A stretch of 50,016 nt of DNA from an uncultured Eubacteriales bacterium (GCA_913063835.1 CAJXZV010000004.1:1-50016), one strand, 5' to 3'; shown: positions 1-8,842, counted from the stretch's first letter. Numbers and translations are program-made. Notes: a model not told the origin generated them from the letters alone.

Positions 1-13
1 GCCGCCTCCGCCT

Positions 14-42
14 CCCCCTTCCCCCCTTCCCCTCTCGTCCCC
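14..42 (-). other. G-quadruplex-type G-run cluster
   Basis: The + strand is nearly all pyrimidine here, with C-runs at 14-18, 21-26, 29-32 and 39-42. The complementary strand therefore carries four runs of at least four G separated by loops of 2, 2 and 6 bases, which fits the usual G-quadruplex pattern. It lies about 120 bases upstream of the first gene. Any regulatory role is inference. Confidence 0.5.
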
Positions 43-164
43 AGTCAATTCCGGCCCTCGGCGCGTATAGGCTTTACTGCTCCGCCGTCCCCTCGGGCCG
101 GCGGGCCGGTTGGGCCTGCGACGCCCGGACCGTCTGGGGGGTGAACGCCTTGGGCCGGACCGCG

Positions 165-1400
165 ATGAAGGCTCTGGCCGCCGCGGCTGTCGTCGGCCTC
201 TTGTGCGCCCCTCTGCTTGTCGCGGGGCAGGGCTGCACCTGGCGGCGGACGGAGATGCCGCCCCCGCTCGAGGGCGAGCCTGTCTCGATCGGCATCCCTC
301 TGCCGCTCACCGGTCCTCACGCGCCCTTCGGCCAGATGAAGAAGAACGCCTACGAGATGGCTGTCGAGGAGATGAACGCGGCGGGGGGTGTCGACGGGCG
401 GCCGCTCGTCCTGGTCATCCGGGACACCGCCGGCCAGCCCGAAGCCGCTGCAGCGGCGGCCGAGAAGCTCCTGGACGTCGACGGAGTGCACCTTCTCGCG
501 GGAGCCTACTCCTCAGCCTGCGCCCTCGCCGTGGCCAGGGTCGCCGAGCGCTACGGGGTCCCCTACGTCGTCGATAGCGCCGCCGCCGACCGCATCACCC
601 GGCAGGAGTGGTCGTTCGTCTTCCGGGTGAACCCTCCGGCAGCTCTCTACGCCGACGGTCTGACGAGCTTCCTCGGGGAGGTCGTCCGCCCCGCGTCGAT
701 GGCTGTCATCCACGAGGACTCGGATTACGGGGCGGACCTGGTCCGGGCCATGCGGGAGTGGTGCAGAAAGCAGGGCGTCCGCATCACGGTCTCTGAAGGC
801 TACGAACCCGGGACCCTCGACTTCACGTCCGTCCTGGCGAAGGTGAAGGACACCGACCCGGACGTGGTCTACGTGGTCTCCTACCTCCTGGAGGCCCCGC
901 TCATCGTGCGTCAGGCCCGGGCCGAGGGGCTCCGGCCGCGGCTCTTCGCGGGTGGGGCGGGCGGCTTCGCCCTACCGGAGTTCGTGACGGACGCCGGCGA
1001 GGCCGGTGAGCACGTCGTGACCGCCGCCCTGTGGGCCCCGGCCGTCCCCTACCCCCGGGCGGCGGAGTTCGCGGAGACCTACCGTGCCCGCTACGGGGAG
1101 TACCCGACCTACCACGCGGCGGGAGCCTACGCCTGTATCCAGGTCGTCGCGGACGCCCTCCACCGCGCGGCCTCGACAGACCCGGAACGGCTCAGGGTGG
1201 CCCTGGCCGACACCGAGCTCATGACTGTCTTCGGCCCGGTACGTTTCGAGAGTTTCGACGGGTACACCAACCAGAACCGGACACCGACCTTCGTCCTCCA
1301 GGTGCTCGGCGGACGGCACGCGATCATCTGGCCGCCGGAGGCCGCTACGGCTGATTATGTCTTTCCTGACCCGGCCTCTCGCGAGGATGGCGACGGGTGA
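165..1400 (+). CDS. ABC transporter substrate-binding protein, branched-chain amino acid type
   Basis: This is a type I periplasmic binding protein of the LivJ class, which delivers amino acids or similar small solutes to an ABC permease. The N-terminus is a hydrophobic export signal (MKALAAAAVVGLLCAPLL) followed by a Cys at about residue 24 (AGQGC), a weak lipobox, so a lipoprotein anchored to the membrane is likely. The mature part begins with the family pattern IGIPLPLTGPHAPFG and continues with MNAAGGVDGRPL and a Rossmann-like fold. An in-frame GTG lies at 141, but it has no properly spaced ribosome site, so the ATG at 165 is preferred. The 3' end overlaps the convergent hflX by 56 bases. 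No permease or ATPase gene lies next to it within the window, so the substrate is unknown. Confidence 0.85.
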   Translation: MKALAAAAVVGLLCAPLLVAGQGCTWRRTEMPPPLEGEPVSIGIPLPLTGPHAPFGQMKKNAYEMAVEEMNAAGGVDGRPLVLVIRDTAGQPEAAAAAAEKLLDVDGVHLLAGAYSSACALAVARVAERYGVPYVVDSAAADRITRQEWSFVFRVNPPAALYADGLTSFLGEVVRPASMAVIHEDSDYGADLVRAMREWCRKQGVRITVSEGYEPGTLDFTSVLAKVKDTDPDVVYVVSYLLEAPLIVRQARAEGLRPRLFAGGAGGFALPEFVTDAGEAGEHVVTAALWAPAVPYPRAAEFAETYRARYGEYPTYHAAGAYACIQVVADALHRAASTDPERLRVALADTELMTVFGPVRFESFDGYTNQNRTPTFVLQVLGGRHAIIWPPEAATADYVFPDPASREDGDG

Positions 1401-2775
1401 CATAATCGCGTCCGGCCGCCGTCTCCCGGCCGGCGCCGGCGGTGATGGCCGCGGCCACGCGGTGGGCGAGGATCGGCTCCAGCTCCGCCTCGACGGCGAC
1501 CCCGTCCTCGTCGAACTCCTCCTTCAGAACGTGGCCCTCCTCGTGCAGGATGGACAGCACGGCCGAACGCTCGTAGGGGATCTTGAAGGAGTAGAGGCGC
1601 CGCCTGCCGGAAAGCTCGGCCGCGAGGGCGCGGAGAAGGTCGTCCATCCCCTCCCCCGTCCTCGCCGACAGGGCGACCACCCGTGCGCTCCGCCCTATAA
1701 GCCTTGCCTCGGGCAGGGCGAGGGCCGCCGCCCGGCCGCCGGGGAGGCGGTCGGTCTTGTTGAGGACGTAGACCACCGGAGTGGCGGCCACGCCGATGTC
1801 GGCAAGGACCGAGCCCGCGGCCCGGGTGAACTCCGCCCACGAGGGGTTGGACACGTCCACGACGTGAACAAGGACGTCGGCGTCCCGGACCTCCTCGAGC
1901 GTCGCGCGGAAGGAAGCGACCAGGTCGTGCGGGAGCTTTCGGATGAAGCCGACGGTGTCGCTGACGAGGAGCTTCTGGTTGTCCGGGAGTTCGATGCGTC
2001 TCACCACCGGGTCGAGGGTGGCGAAGAGCTTGTCCTCGGCGAGGACCCCGGCCCCCGTCAGGCGGTTGAAGAGGGTGGACTTCCCGGCGTTGGTGTAGCC
2101 GACGATGGCGGCCAGGGGGATGAGGGACTGGCGCCTGGCCCTGACCTGGACCTCCCGCTGCCGTCCCAGCTCGGCTATCTCACGCCTCAGCACCGTTATG
2201 CGGTCGCGGAGGAGCCGACGTTCGACCTCGAGCCGCGTCTCACCGGGTCCTCTGGTCCCGATGCCGCCGCCCAGACGGGAGAGGACCCGGCCCTTTCCGG
2301 TGAGCCTGGGGAGGGCGTAAAGCGCCCGGGCGAGTTCGACCTGGAGCTTGCCTTCCCGGCTGCGGGCCCGGCGGGCGAAGATGTCGAGGATGACCTGCGT
2401 CCGGTCCAGGACGGCCACGTCCAAGGCGTTCTCGAGGTTCCTGAGCTGGACCGGGGTCAGCTCGTCATCGGTCACGACGTAGTCGGCGGCCCTCTCGCGG
2501 ACGAGACGGCCGACCTCCTCGAGTTTCCCGCGTCCCAGGTACCGGACAGGGTCCGGGCGCTCGCGCGACTGGATGACCCGGCCCACGACCACCGCGCCCC
2601 ACGTCGTCACGAGAAGGGCGAGTTCCTCGAGGGACTCCTCGCACGTCACGTCCTGGCCCGCACCGACCGGCCGGTCCAGGCCGACGACGACCACGCGCAA
2701 CGGCCCGCGCCCGGTTTCGAAGGGGCGGTCAAGACTCCGAGGGGTCTCTGGCCGGTCTTCTTCGTGCGGTTCCAC
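1345..2775 (-). CDS. hflX: GTPase HflX
   Basis: HflX is a ribosome-associated GTPase that splits or rescues stalled ribosomes. The 476-residue product has the HflX N-terminal domain (VRYLGRGKLEEV, ELTPVQLRNLE), the glycine-rich GGGIGTRGPGET at 169-180, a Walker A motif GYTNAGKS at 226-233, DTVG at 273-276 and NKTD at 339-342. Earlier in-frame starts would only add low-complexity Arg/Gly/Pro residues, so the GTG at 2775 is chosen. That GTG sits only six bases after a perfect TATAAT, so the message may be leaderless. The C-terminus overlaps the convergent binding-protein gene. It is the last gene of the spoVK-side cluster, but it appears to have its own promoter. Confidence 0.93.
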   Translation of the reverse strand: MEPHEEDRPETPRSLDRPFETGRGPLRVVVVGLDRPVGAGQDVTCEESLEELALLVTTWGAVVVGRVIQSRERPDPVRYLGRGKLEEVGRLVRERAADYVVTDDELTPVQLRNLENALDVAVLDRTQVILDIFARRARSREGKLQVELARALYALPRLTGKGRVLSRLGGGIGTRGPGETRLEVERRLLRDRITVLRREIAELGRQREVQVRARRQSLIPLAAIVGYTNAGKSTLFNRLTGAGVLAEDKLFATLDPVVRRIELPDNQKLLVSDTVGFIRKLPHDLVASFRATLEEVRDADVLVHVVDVSNPSWAEFTRAAGSVLADIGVAATPVVYVLNKTDRLPGGRAAALALPEARLIGRSARVVALSARTGEGMDDLLRALAAELSGRRRLYSFKIPYERSAVLSILHEEGHVLKEEFDEDGVAVEAELEPILAHRVAAAITAGAGRETAAGRDYVTRRHPRERPGQERHNQP

Positions 2776-2781
2776 GGAAGG

Positions 2782-2811
2782 ATTATATCCCCCGTGTTCC
2801 CAGGGGAGCAA
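2782..2811 (-). promoter_or_regulatory. Promoter of hflX, possibly giving a leaderless mRNA
   Basis: On the minus strand a TATAAT box (2787-2782) follows TTGCTC (2811-2806) after an 18-base spacer. Transcription would be expected to start about at the GTG codon of hflX (2775), and no Shine-Dalgarno sequence is correctly spaced before that codon. Confidence 0.6.
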
Positions 2812-2858
2812 CAGGAACGGGCCGCGGTAGGTTTGCGGGAACAGGGGCAGGCGACGGC

Positions 2859-3818
2859 TCAGGACCTCCTGTGGTCTGTCTCCCCCGTCCCGGGACCGGG
2901 CCCCCGAGCGGAATCCAGACGGTCGGCCAACCGCTGGAGGGCGGCCAGGGCCGCCGCCGCCCGCTTCTCCCGTTCCGCCCCCTCCCGGCGGCCCCGCCGG
3001 TAGGCCATGACCAGCCCGGCAACGGCGACGGCGGCGAGGAGGCAGACCGCGGCCAGGACCGCCCAGCCGGCCCACGGCGGCAGGACGGCCAGGTCGCCGG
3101 GGCCGGTGCCGGGACCTGCGGGAAGGCCGCCCGCGGCGCTCTCGGCGGCCGGTGCGGCTACCAGACGGAAGTGGCGGACAAGTCGCGCGACCGCCGCGGC
3201 CGTGGCGGAGGCGACCCCGAGGGCGGCAAGACGGAAGACCGCCTCACCCCGCGCGACGGCGCCAGCGCGGCGGCCGTCCTTGCCCCCGGCGGCTGCGTCC
3301 GCGGCACCGACCGGCACGCCCCCGTCGCCGCCGGCAGGCGGCAGGGGGCACAGGCCGGTGAGGATTCCCGCAGCCGCGACGCCGGCCGCCAGGGCCTTGG
3401 CGGGGTCCAACCAGGCGGCCACCCCGTACACGCCGACGGCCAGGAGGACGGCCGGGCCTCTCCCGACGGCCTGCGCCATGTTCGGGCGGGCCTCGTTCCG
3501 GTCACGCTCGAGGTCCCAGGCGTCATCGAGGAGCTGCACGGCGAGCATGGTGAGGACCGACCCGGCCGTCTCGACCGGTCCCGCCAGCGCGGCCGAGAGG
3601 GTCACGGCAATCGCGCTCTCGACCCACCCGGCCATGCCCGTCGGCTGACGCTGGACCGGTGAGGGGAGCATCCCGACCGCGTAGGCCGCGAGGAACAGGG
3701 ACACCGCCGCGCGCGGGCACAGCCCCGCGGCGAGGGCCAGCAGAAGGCAGGCGTACGCGGCCGAAGCTGGCCCCGCGGGCGGCCTGGCCCGGGCCGGCTC
3801 GTCCAGGAGGTCGTCCAC
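2859..3818 (-). CDS. Polytopic membrane protein with two Asp-rich motifs, UbiA-like
   Basis: The gene encodes a hydrophobic Ala/Leu-rich protein with several membrane segments and a charged C-terminal tail. It has two similar aspartate motifs on helices: VDDLLDE at the start and QLLDDAWDLERD at about residue 95. This spacing resembles the DDxxD/DxxxD motifs that bind prenyl diphosphate through Mg2+ in UbiA-type prenyltransferases, but the overall match is loose and the function is inferred. The first canonical start is the GTG at 3818. The reading frame is open to 3954 and upstream codons encode a convincing membrane helix (GLATGLAVFLTALAVKL) running straight into VDDLLDE, so the true start is probably upstream. 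A CTG at 3908, six bases after GGCGGA, is a candidate. It follows the small GTPase gene closely. Confidence 0.6.
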   Translation of the reverse strand: MDDLLDEPARARPPAGPASAAYACLLLALAAGLCPRAAVSLFLAAYAVGMLPSPVQRQPTGMAGWVESAIAVTLSAALAGPVETAGSVLTMLAVQLLDDAWDLERDRNEARPNMAQAVGRGPAVLLAVGVYGVAAWLDPAKALAAGVAAAGILTGLCPLPPAGGDGGVPVGAADAAAGGKDGRRAGAVARGEAVFRLAALGVASATAAAVARLVRHFRLVAAPAAESAAGGLPAGPGTGPGDLAVLPPWAGWAVLAAVCLLAAVAVAGLVMAYRRGRREGAEREKRAAAALAALQRLADRLDSARGPGPGTGETDHRRS

Positions 3819-3927
3819 GAGCTTGACCGCCAGGGCCGTCAGGAAGACGGCCAGGCCTGTCGCCAGGCCCTCGAGCAGGGCGGCCGCCGGGCCGGCGACG
3901 AGGCTCAGAACGGGTCCGCCGGGAGCG

Positions 3928-4512
3928 TCAGAGATGGCGGCGAAGAAAAGCCCTCACCTCCCCCAGTCCGGTGCGCTTGAGGGCCGAGACGGCCAGGACG
4001 GGCGCAGGTCTTGCCGCCCGCACGAGCTCCGGGAGTCGTTCCGCCCGGCCGGGCAGGTCCATCATGTTGGCCACGAGCGCGTAGCCCTCCTGGGTCTGGC
4101 CGAAGCGGAGGATGTCGAGGTCGACCCCGCTGAGAGGCTGAAGCGGGTCCACGACGTGCAGGATGATGACGGCCCGGGCCACGCTCCGGATGGTGTCGGC
4201 CATGGCGCGTCTGACCGCCGAGGAAGGGTGGATCTCGTCGCACAGCCCGGTGGTGTCCGTCACGACGACCTTGCGCACGCCTTTTCCTCGCGGGACGCTC
4301 AGGACCAGAGACTGCAGGCATCGGGTCCGGTGAGGCGTCTCGGCCACGAGGTCCGCCCGGGCCTGGGCGATGGAGTAGATGCGCGTGTAGGCCGCCCCGT
4401 CCCTCGGCCTGAACATGACCTCCACACGCCTCTGGCCGAGGAACTCGGCAAGGTTGATGGTCAAGAGGGTCTTGCCCACGTTCGGGCGGCCGATGACGAT
4501 GGCTTCCTTCAA
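3928..4512 (-). CDS. Small GTP-binding protein of the TRAFAC class
   Basis: The 194-residue protein is essentially a lone G domain. It has a P-loop GRPNVGKT at 8-15, a G3-like DTTGL, a G4-like NMMD in place of NKxD, and a G5-like SALK. It resembles Era/EngA-type G domains but lacks a KH or other accessory domain. The start ATG overlaps the stop of spoVK by four bases (ATGA), so the two are probably translated together, and the UbiA-like gene follows. Its position next to spoVK suggests a sporulation or envelope role, but that is inference. The altered G4 motif may change nucleotide specificity. Confidence 0.8.
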   Translation of the reverse strand: MKEAIVIGRPNVGKTLLTINLAEFLGQRRVEVMFRPRDGAAYTRIYSIAQARADLVAETPHRTRCLQSLVLSVPRGKGVRKVVVTDTTGLCDEIHPSSAVRRAMADTIRSVARAVIILHVVDPLQPLSGVDLDILRFGQTQEGYALVANMMDLPGRAERLPELVRAARPAPVLAVSALKRTGLGEVRAFLRRHL

Positions 4513-5531
4513 GCCTTCCCCTTCCCTGTCTCATCGTCGGCCATGTCCACGGCCTGGATGGTCATCAGTTCGGCCCGTGAGAGGTTCGGCCGCCCCACGA
4601 GCCGGAGCGCCTGCCGCCTGATGGCCTTCTCGATGAGGTTCCTGACCAGTCTGGCGTTACCGGCGTTCTCGTCCCCGTAGGGGAGCCGGCGGTGATGGAG
4701 CAGGCGTTCCCGGAGCACCCGCCGGGCCTCGGGGGTCATCGTGTACTGCCTCTTCTGCAACATCAGGTCTGCTATCTTCATGAGCTCCTCGAGGGTGAAG
4801 TCGGGGAAGTCTATCTGGATGGGGAACCGTGACTGGAGCCCGGGGTTGCTCTCGAGGAACTGCTGCATCTCGTTGCGGTAGCCGGCCAGGATGACGACGA
4901 GCTCGTCCTTGTGGTCTTCCATGGCCTTGACGAGGGTGTCGATGGCCTCCTTGCCGAAGTCCTTCTCGCCGCCGCGGGCCAGCGCGTAACCCTCGTCGAC
5001 GAAGAGGATGCCGCCGAGGGCCTTGCGGATCTGCTCACGGGTCTTCTGGGCCGTATGTCCGATGTACTCGCCGACGAGGTCGGCCCTCTCGCACTCCACG
5101 AGGTGGCCCTTCTGGAGCACGCCGGTGGACTTCAGAATCCGTCCCAGGATGCGGGCCACCGTCGTCTTCCCCGTCCCCGGGTTCCCCTTGAAGACCATGT
5201 GCAGGACCATGGGCTCGGCCGCGAGTCCCTCGCGTGCCCTCTGTCTCTGGATGACGATGAAGGCGTGGAGCTCCCGGACGAGGCGCTTCACGCTGTCAAG
5301 ACCGACCAGGGAGTCGAGTTCCTCGAAGCTCTCGTCGAGTCTGGCCTCGGCCGAGGTGCCGGCCCCGGAGTCGGGTTCGGCCTCGGCCCTCGCCGTCGAC
5401 AGGCGCAGGACACGGAGGGCCTCCCCCACGGTGGTCTCCCCCCGCTCGAGACGGCCGAATATGTCCTCCGTCTTGGACCCCTTCGGTCCGAGCCCGCCCG
5501 AAGGGATGCGCCGGCGGTCGAACCTGGCCAT
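4509..5531 (-). CDS. spoVK: Stage V sporulation protein K, AAA+ ATPase
   Basis: SpoVK is an AAA+ ATPase of the CbbX/CfxQ type, made in the mother cell and needed for spore maturation in Bacillus. The 340-residue product has a variable N-terminus, the family segment LDSLVGLDSVKRLVREL at about 72-88, Walker A GNPGTGKT at 116-123, Walker B ILFVDE at 175-180, and a sensor-1 region ILAGYRNEM. The C-terminal helical lid includes GNARLVRNLIEKA. The start ATG at 5531 fits the family length. A four-base overlap couples it to the downstream GTPase gene. No mother-cell (sigma-E) promoter was clear upstream. Confidence 0.93.
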   Translation of the reverse strand: MARFDRRRIPSGGLGPKGSKTEDIFGRLERGETTVGEALRVLRLSTARAEAEPDSGAGTSAEARLDESFEELDSLVGLDSVKRLVRELHAFIVIQRQRAREGLAAEPMVLHMVFKGNPGTGKTTVARILGRILKSTGVLQKGHLVECERADLVGEYIGHTAQKTREQIRKALGGILFVDEGYALARGGEKDFGKEAIDTLVKAMEDHKDELVVILAGYRNEMQQFLESNPGLQSRFPIQIDFPDFTLEELMKIADLMLQKRQYTMTPEARRVLRERLLHHRRLPYGDENAGNARLVRNLIEKAIRRQALRLVGRPNLSRAELMTIQAVDMADDETGKGKA

Positions 5532-5717
5532 CGCACGCCCGCCTTCTTTGTCGTCTGGCGTCCGGGACGGCTGTCCCCCTTGTGCCGGAAAGCCGGGCGG
5601 TCGCCCCGGACGATACGGCCGCCCGACCGTCCTTCATCATACGCGGGGACCGGGAGCGAGGGTCACGGGGTGCGGGGGGTGGTGGCGTGGGTGTGCCCTT
5701 GCGGCGGGAAACGGAAC

Positions 5718-5745
5718 GGGGCCCGGGCCTTCGAGCCCGGGCCCC
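5718..5745 (-). terminator. Rho-independent-type terminator after hfq
   Basis: A perfect 11-bp stem (5718-5728 with 5735-5745) encloses a six-base loop. It lies 26 bases downstream of the hfq stop. On the minus strand it is followed by a T-rich stretch (GTTCCGTTTCCC). Confidence 0.7.
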
Positions 5746-5770
5746 GGGCAGGGTCGCATCAGGGGCGCCT

Positions 5771-6052
5771 CTAGCCGCCGCCGGGTCCCTCGGCCGGCGC
5801 CGGTCGGCGCTGCTCGGCGTTCGCGGAAGCGGGGAGGTAGTTGACCGGTCTCATCGGGCTCACGGTCGAGATGGCGTGCTTGTAGACCATGAGCTGCTTG
5901 CCCTCGTGCTCCAGCATGACGGTGAAGTTGTCGAAGGCTCTGATCACACCTTTGAGCTGGACTCCGTTCACCAGGTAGACGGTGACGGGAATGTTCCCCT
6001 TGCGGATCTGGTTCAGGACGGCGTCCTGCAGGTTGGTCGGGGTCCGCGCCAT
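5771..6052 (-). CDS. hfq: RNA chaperone Hfq
   Basis: Hfq forms a hexameric Sm-like ring that binds small RNAs and A-rich mRNA sites. The 93-residue protein begins [20 protein letters not shown] and contains Sm1 ([23 protein letters not shown] in two pieces) and Sm2 with the diagnostic YKHAIS. A short Pro/Ala/Gly tail follows. The ATG at 6052 is chosen because it has a GGGAG ribosome site five bases upstream and matches the family start; a longer in-frame reading from 6187 adds unrelated residues. It is downstream of miaA, as in most Clostridia, and ends in a strong hairpin terminator. Confidence 0.96.
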   Translation of the reverse strand: MARTPTNLQDAVLNQIRKGNIPVTVYLVNGVQLKGVIRAFDNFTVMLEHEGKQLMVYKHAISTVSPMRPVNYLPASANAEQRRPAPAEGPGGG

Positions 6053-6114
6053 TATTCTCCCATCGCTCCTCAGGTTCGCCTGGCCTTGTGCGGGGACATA
6101 CATTCTTTGGGCGG

Positions 6115-7080
6115 TCATAGTTCTCCTCCCACAGAGGTAACAATATCTTCCACGCTGCTCTGCATATTGATACCCGCTTTCAGCCACTGTATGCGCGGGT
6201 CCCTCCTGAACCAGGTCATCTGGCGTTTGGCCAGGCGGCGGGTGTTCCTCACCATGAGCCTCACGGCCTCGTCCAGACCCACCCGCCCTTGAAGGTAAAG
6301 CACGATCTCCTTGTACCCCACCGCCTGCATCGAGGGCAGGGCAGGGTCATAGCCCGCGTCGAGGAGCCGCCTGACCTCCTCGACGAGACCGGCCTCGAGC
6401 ATCTGCCGCGCCCGGGCCTCGATCCTCTTCACCAGTTCCGCCCTCGGGCGCCAGAGCCCGAACAGCAGCACCCGCCCTGGGACCCGTCCCCCCTCGGCCC
6501 TGAGCCGTTCCTCGGCCTCCTTCTCGAGCCGGGTCAGGGGCCTTCCGGTGGTGAGGTACACCTCCAGGGCCCTGACCGTTCGCTTGAGGTCGGAAGGGTG
6601 GATGCGGGCGGCCGCCGCGGGGTCGACGGCCTGGACCTTCCGGTGCAGGTACGAAGGGCCGTACCGGCGGGCCTGCCGCTCGAGGCGGGCCCGGAGGTCC
6701 GGGTTCGCCTCTGCGCCTCTGGCGAGGGCGAACCTCCCGAAGAGCGCTTCAAGGTAGAGAGGGGTCCCTCCGGTGACCAGGGGGACCTTTCCCTTCTCGC
6801 GGATGACCTCGAGCAGGGGCTGCGCCCGCGAGACCCAGTCGGCCACACTGAAGGGTTCGTCGGGGTCGACGATGTCGATGAGGTGGTGGGGTATCTCCGC
6901 CCGCACGGCCCGGTCGGGTTTGGCCGTCCCGATGTCCATTCCCCGGTAGACCTGCATCGAGTCGGCGGAGACGATCTCGGCTTCCAGGCGCCGGGCCACG
7001 GCCAGCGAGAGTTCGGTCTTCCCCACGGCCGTCGGTCCGAGGATGACCACCACCGGAGGCAAGGCTTCTCGCTCCCTCAC
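6115..7080 (-). CDS. miaA: tRNA dimethylallyltransferase MiaA
   Basis: MiaA adds a dimethylallyl group to A37 of tRNAs that read codons starting with U, and MiaB, also encoded here, then adds methylthio. The 321-residue product shows the P-loop GPTAVGKT at 15-22, the conserved [17 protein letters not shown] from about 39, and [12 protein letters not shown] at about 101-112. The C-terminal [19 protein letters not shown] is also typical. It starts ten bases after the mutL stop and precedes hfq by 62 bases, so co-transcription with mutS-mutL is likely. Confidence 0.96.
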   Translation of the reverse strand: MREREALPPVVVILGPTAVGKTELSLAVARRLEAEIVSADSMQVYRGMDIGTAKPDRAVRAEIPHHLIDIVDPDEPFSVADWVSRAQPLLEVIREKGKVPLVTGGTPLYLEALFGRFALARGAEANPDLRARLERQARRYGPSYLHRKVQAVDPAAAARIHPSDLKRTVRALEVYLTTGRPLTRLEKEAEERLRAEGGRVPGRVLLFGLWRPRAELVKRIEARARQMLEAGLVEEVRRLLDAGYDPALPSMQAVGYKEIVLYLQGRVGLDEAVRLMVRNTRRLAKRQMTWFRRDPRIQWLKAGINMQSSVEDIVTSVGGEL

Positions 7081-7090
7081 GCTGAAGCGT

Positions 7091-8806
7091 CTAGCTGCGC
7101 CCGAACCGGCGCCTTATCTCGTCTAGCCCGAGCTTGAGGACCGTCGGGCGCCCGTGCGGGCAGGTGCGGGGCTCGGCACAGCCGGCCAGGTCCCGGAGGA
7201 GCGCCCCCATGGCCTCGAGGGTCAGGGCTTCCCCGCCCTTCACGGCCGCCCGGCAGGAGGCCAGGATGCGGGCGGCCTGCATCCGGTCGGACTCCGGGGG
7301 CTTCCCGGGGGGCGCCTTCTCGCGTCCGAACCGGTCGAGGAAGTCGGCCACGAGCCGGGCGCCCGACATTCCCGCCAGCGCCGCCGGCACGGCCCTGACC
7401 ATCACCGTGCGGCCGCCGAAGGGCGCGATGTCGAACCCGGTCTCCCGCAGCACCTCCAGGCTCGAGGACAGCGCCTCCTCTTCCCCGGGTCCGAGGTCCA
7501 GTGTCTCCGGGGCCACGAGGACCTGGGCCGCGCGTTCCCCCCTCTGACCTGCGGCCAGAAGCCTCTCGTAGAGCACGCGCTCATGTGCGGCGTGCTGGTC
7601 CACCAGGTAGAGTCCGTCCGGGCCCCGGGCGGCGATGAAGAGCCCTCCGACCTGCCCGAGAGGTTCAAGGGCGCCGAAGTCGACGGCGTCGGGCCGGCTC
7701 GAGGCCTCCGGGCCCACCGGGACCTCCCCCGGAACGGGCAGGCCCCAGAGGGGGCCCGTCTCCCGCGCCTCCACACCGCCGCCGCGAATGTCGCCCTCCT
7801 GGCCGCCCGGTTCCCGGGCCGCGGGCGCCAGCCGTCCGGCGAAGAGGTCCCGCCGCTCCAGGGCATCCCGGAGCGAGTGGTAGACGGCCCCTTCGACCTC
7901 CCTGCGGTCCCGGAACCTGACGAAGGTCTTGGCCGGGTGAACGTTCACGTCGACCCGGTCGGGCGGGACCTCCAGGGCCATGACGAAAGCGGGGGTGCGC
8001 CCGGCCTCGAGGAGGCCCCGGTAGGCCCGTTCGACCGCGGTCCGGATGAGGCGCGGGGTCACCGGCCGGCCGTTCACGACGAGGTGCTGGCGCCTGCCGT
8101 CACGCCTCGAGACGGCCGGCAGGCCCGCGAGACCCCTTACCCTGACCGGCCCCTTCAGGCTCTCGACCGGGACCATCCCCCGGGCGAAGGCCGCCCCGAA
8201 GAGGGCGGCCACGGCGTCGAGAAGGTTCCCGGTGCCTGGAGTGGACCAGAGGAGGTTTCCCTCGCTCCTGAGGCTGACCGCGACCCCCGGGGCCGCGAGG
8301 GCCAGCGCCGCCAGGACCTCCGCCGCTCTGGCCGTCTCGGCCGCCGCCGACCCCATGGCCTCGCGGCGGGCCGGGGTGTTGAAGAAGAGGTCGCGGACCC
8401 ACACCACCGTGCCGGGCCTGGCCGGGCCCGGCCTCACGGCGCTGACCTCCCCACCTTCACAGAGGACCTCCGTCCCCTCGGCGGCCCCTGCAGGGCAGGT
8501 CACCAGCTTCACACGGGAGACGGCGGCGATCGAGGGCAGGGCCTCGCCCCGGAACCCGTAGCTGGTGATCCTGTCAAGGTCCTCGGGCCTGGAGAGCTTG
8601 CTCGTCGCGTGCCTCTCGAAGGCCAGGCGCGCGTCCTCGGCGTCCATGCCCTCTCCGTCGTCGGACACCTTGACGAGCGACCGGCCGCCGTCGACGAGTT
8701 CCACCTCGATGCGGCTCGCTCCGGCGTCCAGGGAGTTCTCCACGAGCTCCTTGACCACCGATGCGGGCCGCTCGACGACCTCGCCGGCCGCGATGCGGCC
8801 GGCCAC
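7091..8806 (-). CDS. mutL: DNA mismatch repair protein MutL
   Basis: MutL couples MutS mismatch recognition to strand removal. The GHKL ATPase domain is clear (RIAAGEVVERPASVVKEL, NSLDAGA, GFRGEAL). The C-terminal domain carries the endonuclease motif DQHAAHERVLYE and CPHGRP, so this MutL probably nicks DNA itself, as expected in a bacterium without MutH. The first canonical start, GTG at 8806 behind GAGGAG, begins inside the conserved N-terminal motif. Upstream in-frame codons read GRICVLEEAVAGRIAAGE, matching the usual IRVLPEEVANRIAAGE, and run back without ATG/GTG/TTG to the mutS stop, which is in the same frame. An ACG (8836) or ATC (8827) may be the true start. Confidence 0.93.
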   Translation of the reverse strand: MAGRIAAGEVVERPASVVKELVENSLDAGASRIEVELVDGGRSLVKVSDDGEGMDAEDARLAFERHATSKLSRPEDLDRITSYGFRGEALPSIAAVSRVKLVTCPAGAAEGTEVLCEGGEVSAVRPGPARPGTVVWVRDLFFNTPARREAMGSAAAETARAAEVLAALALAAPGVAVSLRSEGNLLWSTPGTGNLLDAVAALFGAAFARGMVPVESLKGPVRVRGLAGLPAVSRRDGRRQHLVVNGRPVTPRLIRTAVERAYRGLLEAGRTPAFVMALEVPPDRVDVNVHPAKTFVRFRDRREVEGAVYHSLRDALERRDLFAGRLAPAAREPGGQEGDIRGGGVEARETGPLWGLPVPGEVPVGPEASSRPDAVDFGALEPLGQVGGLFIAARGPDGLYLVDQHAAHERVLYERLLAAGQRGERAAQVLVAPETLDLGPGEEEALSSSLEVLRETGFDIAPFGGRTVMVRAVPAALAGMSGARLVADFLDRFGREKAPPGKPPESDRMQAARILASCRAAVKGGEALTLEAMGALLRDLAGCAEPRTCPHGRPTVLKLGLDEIRRRFGRS

Positions 8807-8842
8807 GGCCTCCTCAAGAACGCAGATCCGGCCCGTGGCCCT

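Noticed and set aside
1357-3003. Long + strand reading opposite hflX.
   Set aside because: Antisense shadow of hflX with no recognisable domain.
6053-6187. Upstream in-frame extension of hfq to 6187.
   Set aside because: Hfq family sequence starts at ATG 6052, which has a good ribosome site; the extension overlaps the end of miaA.
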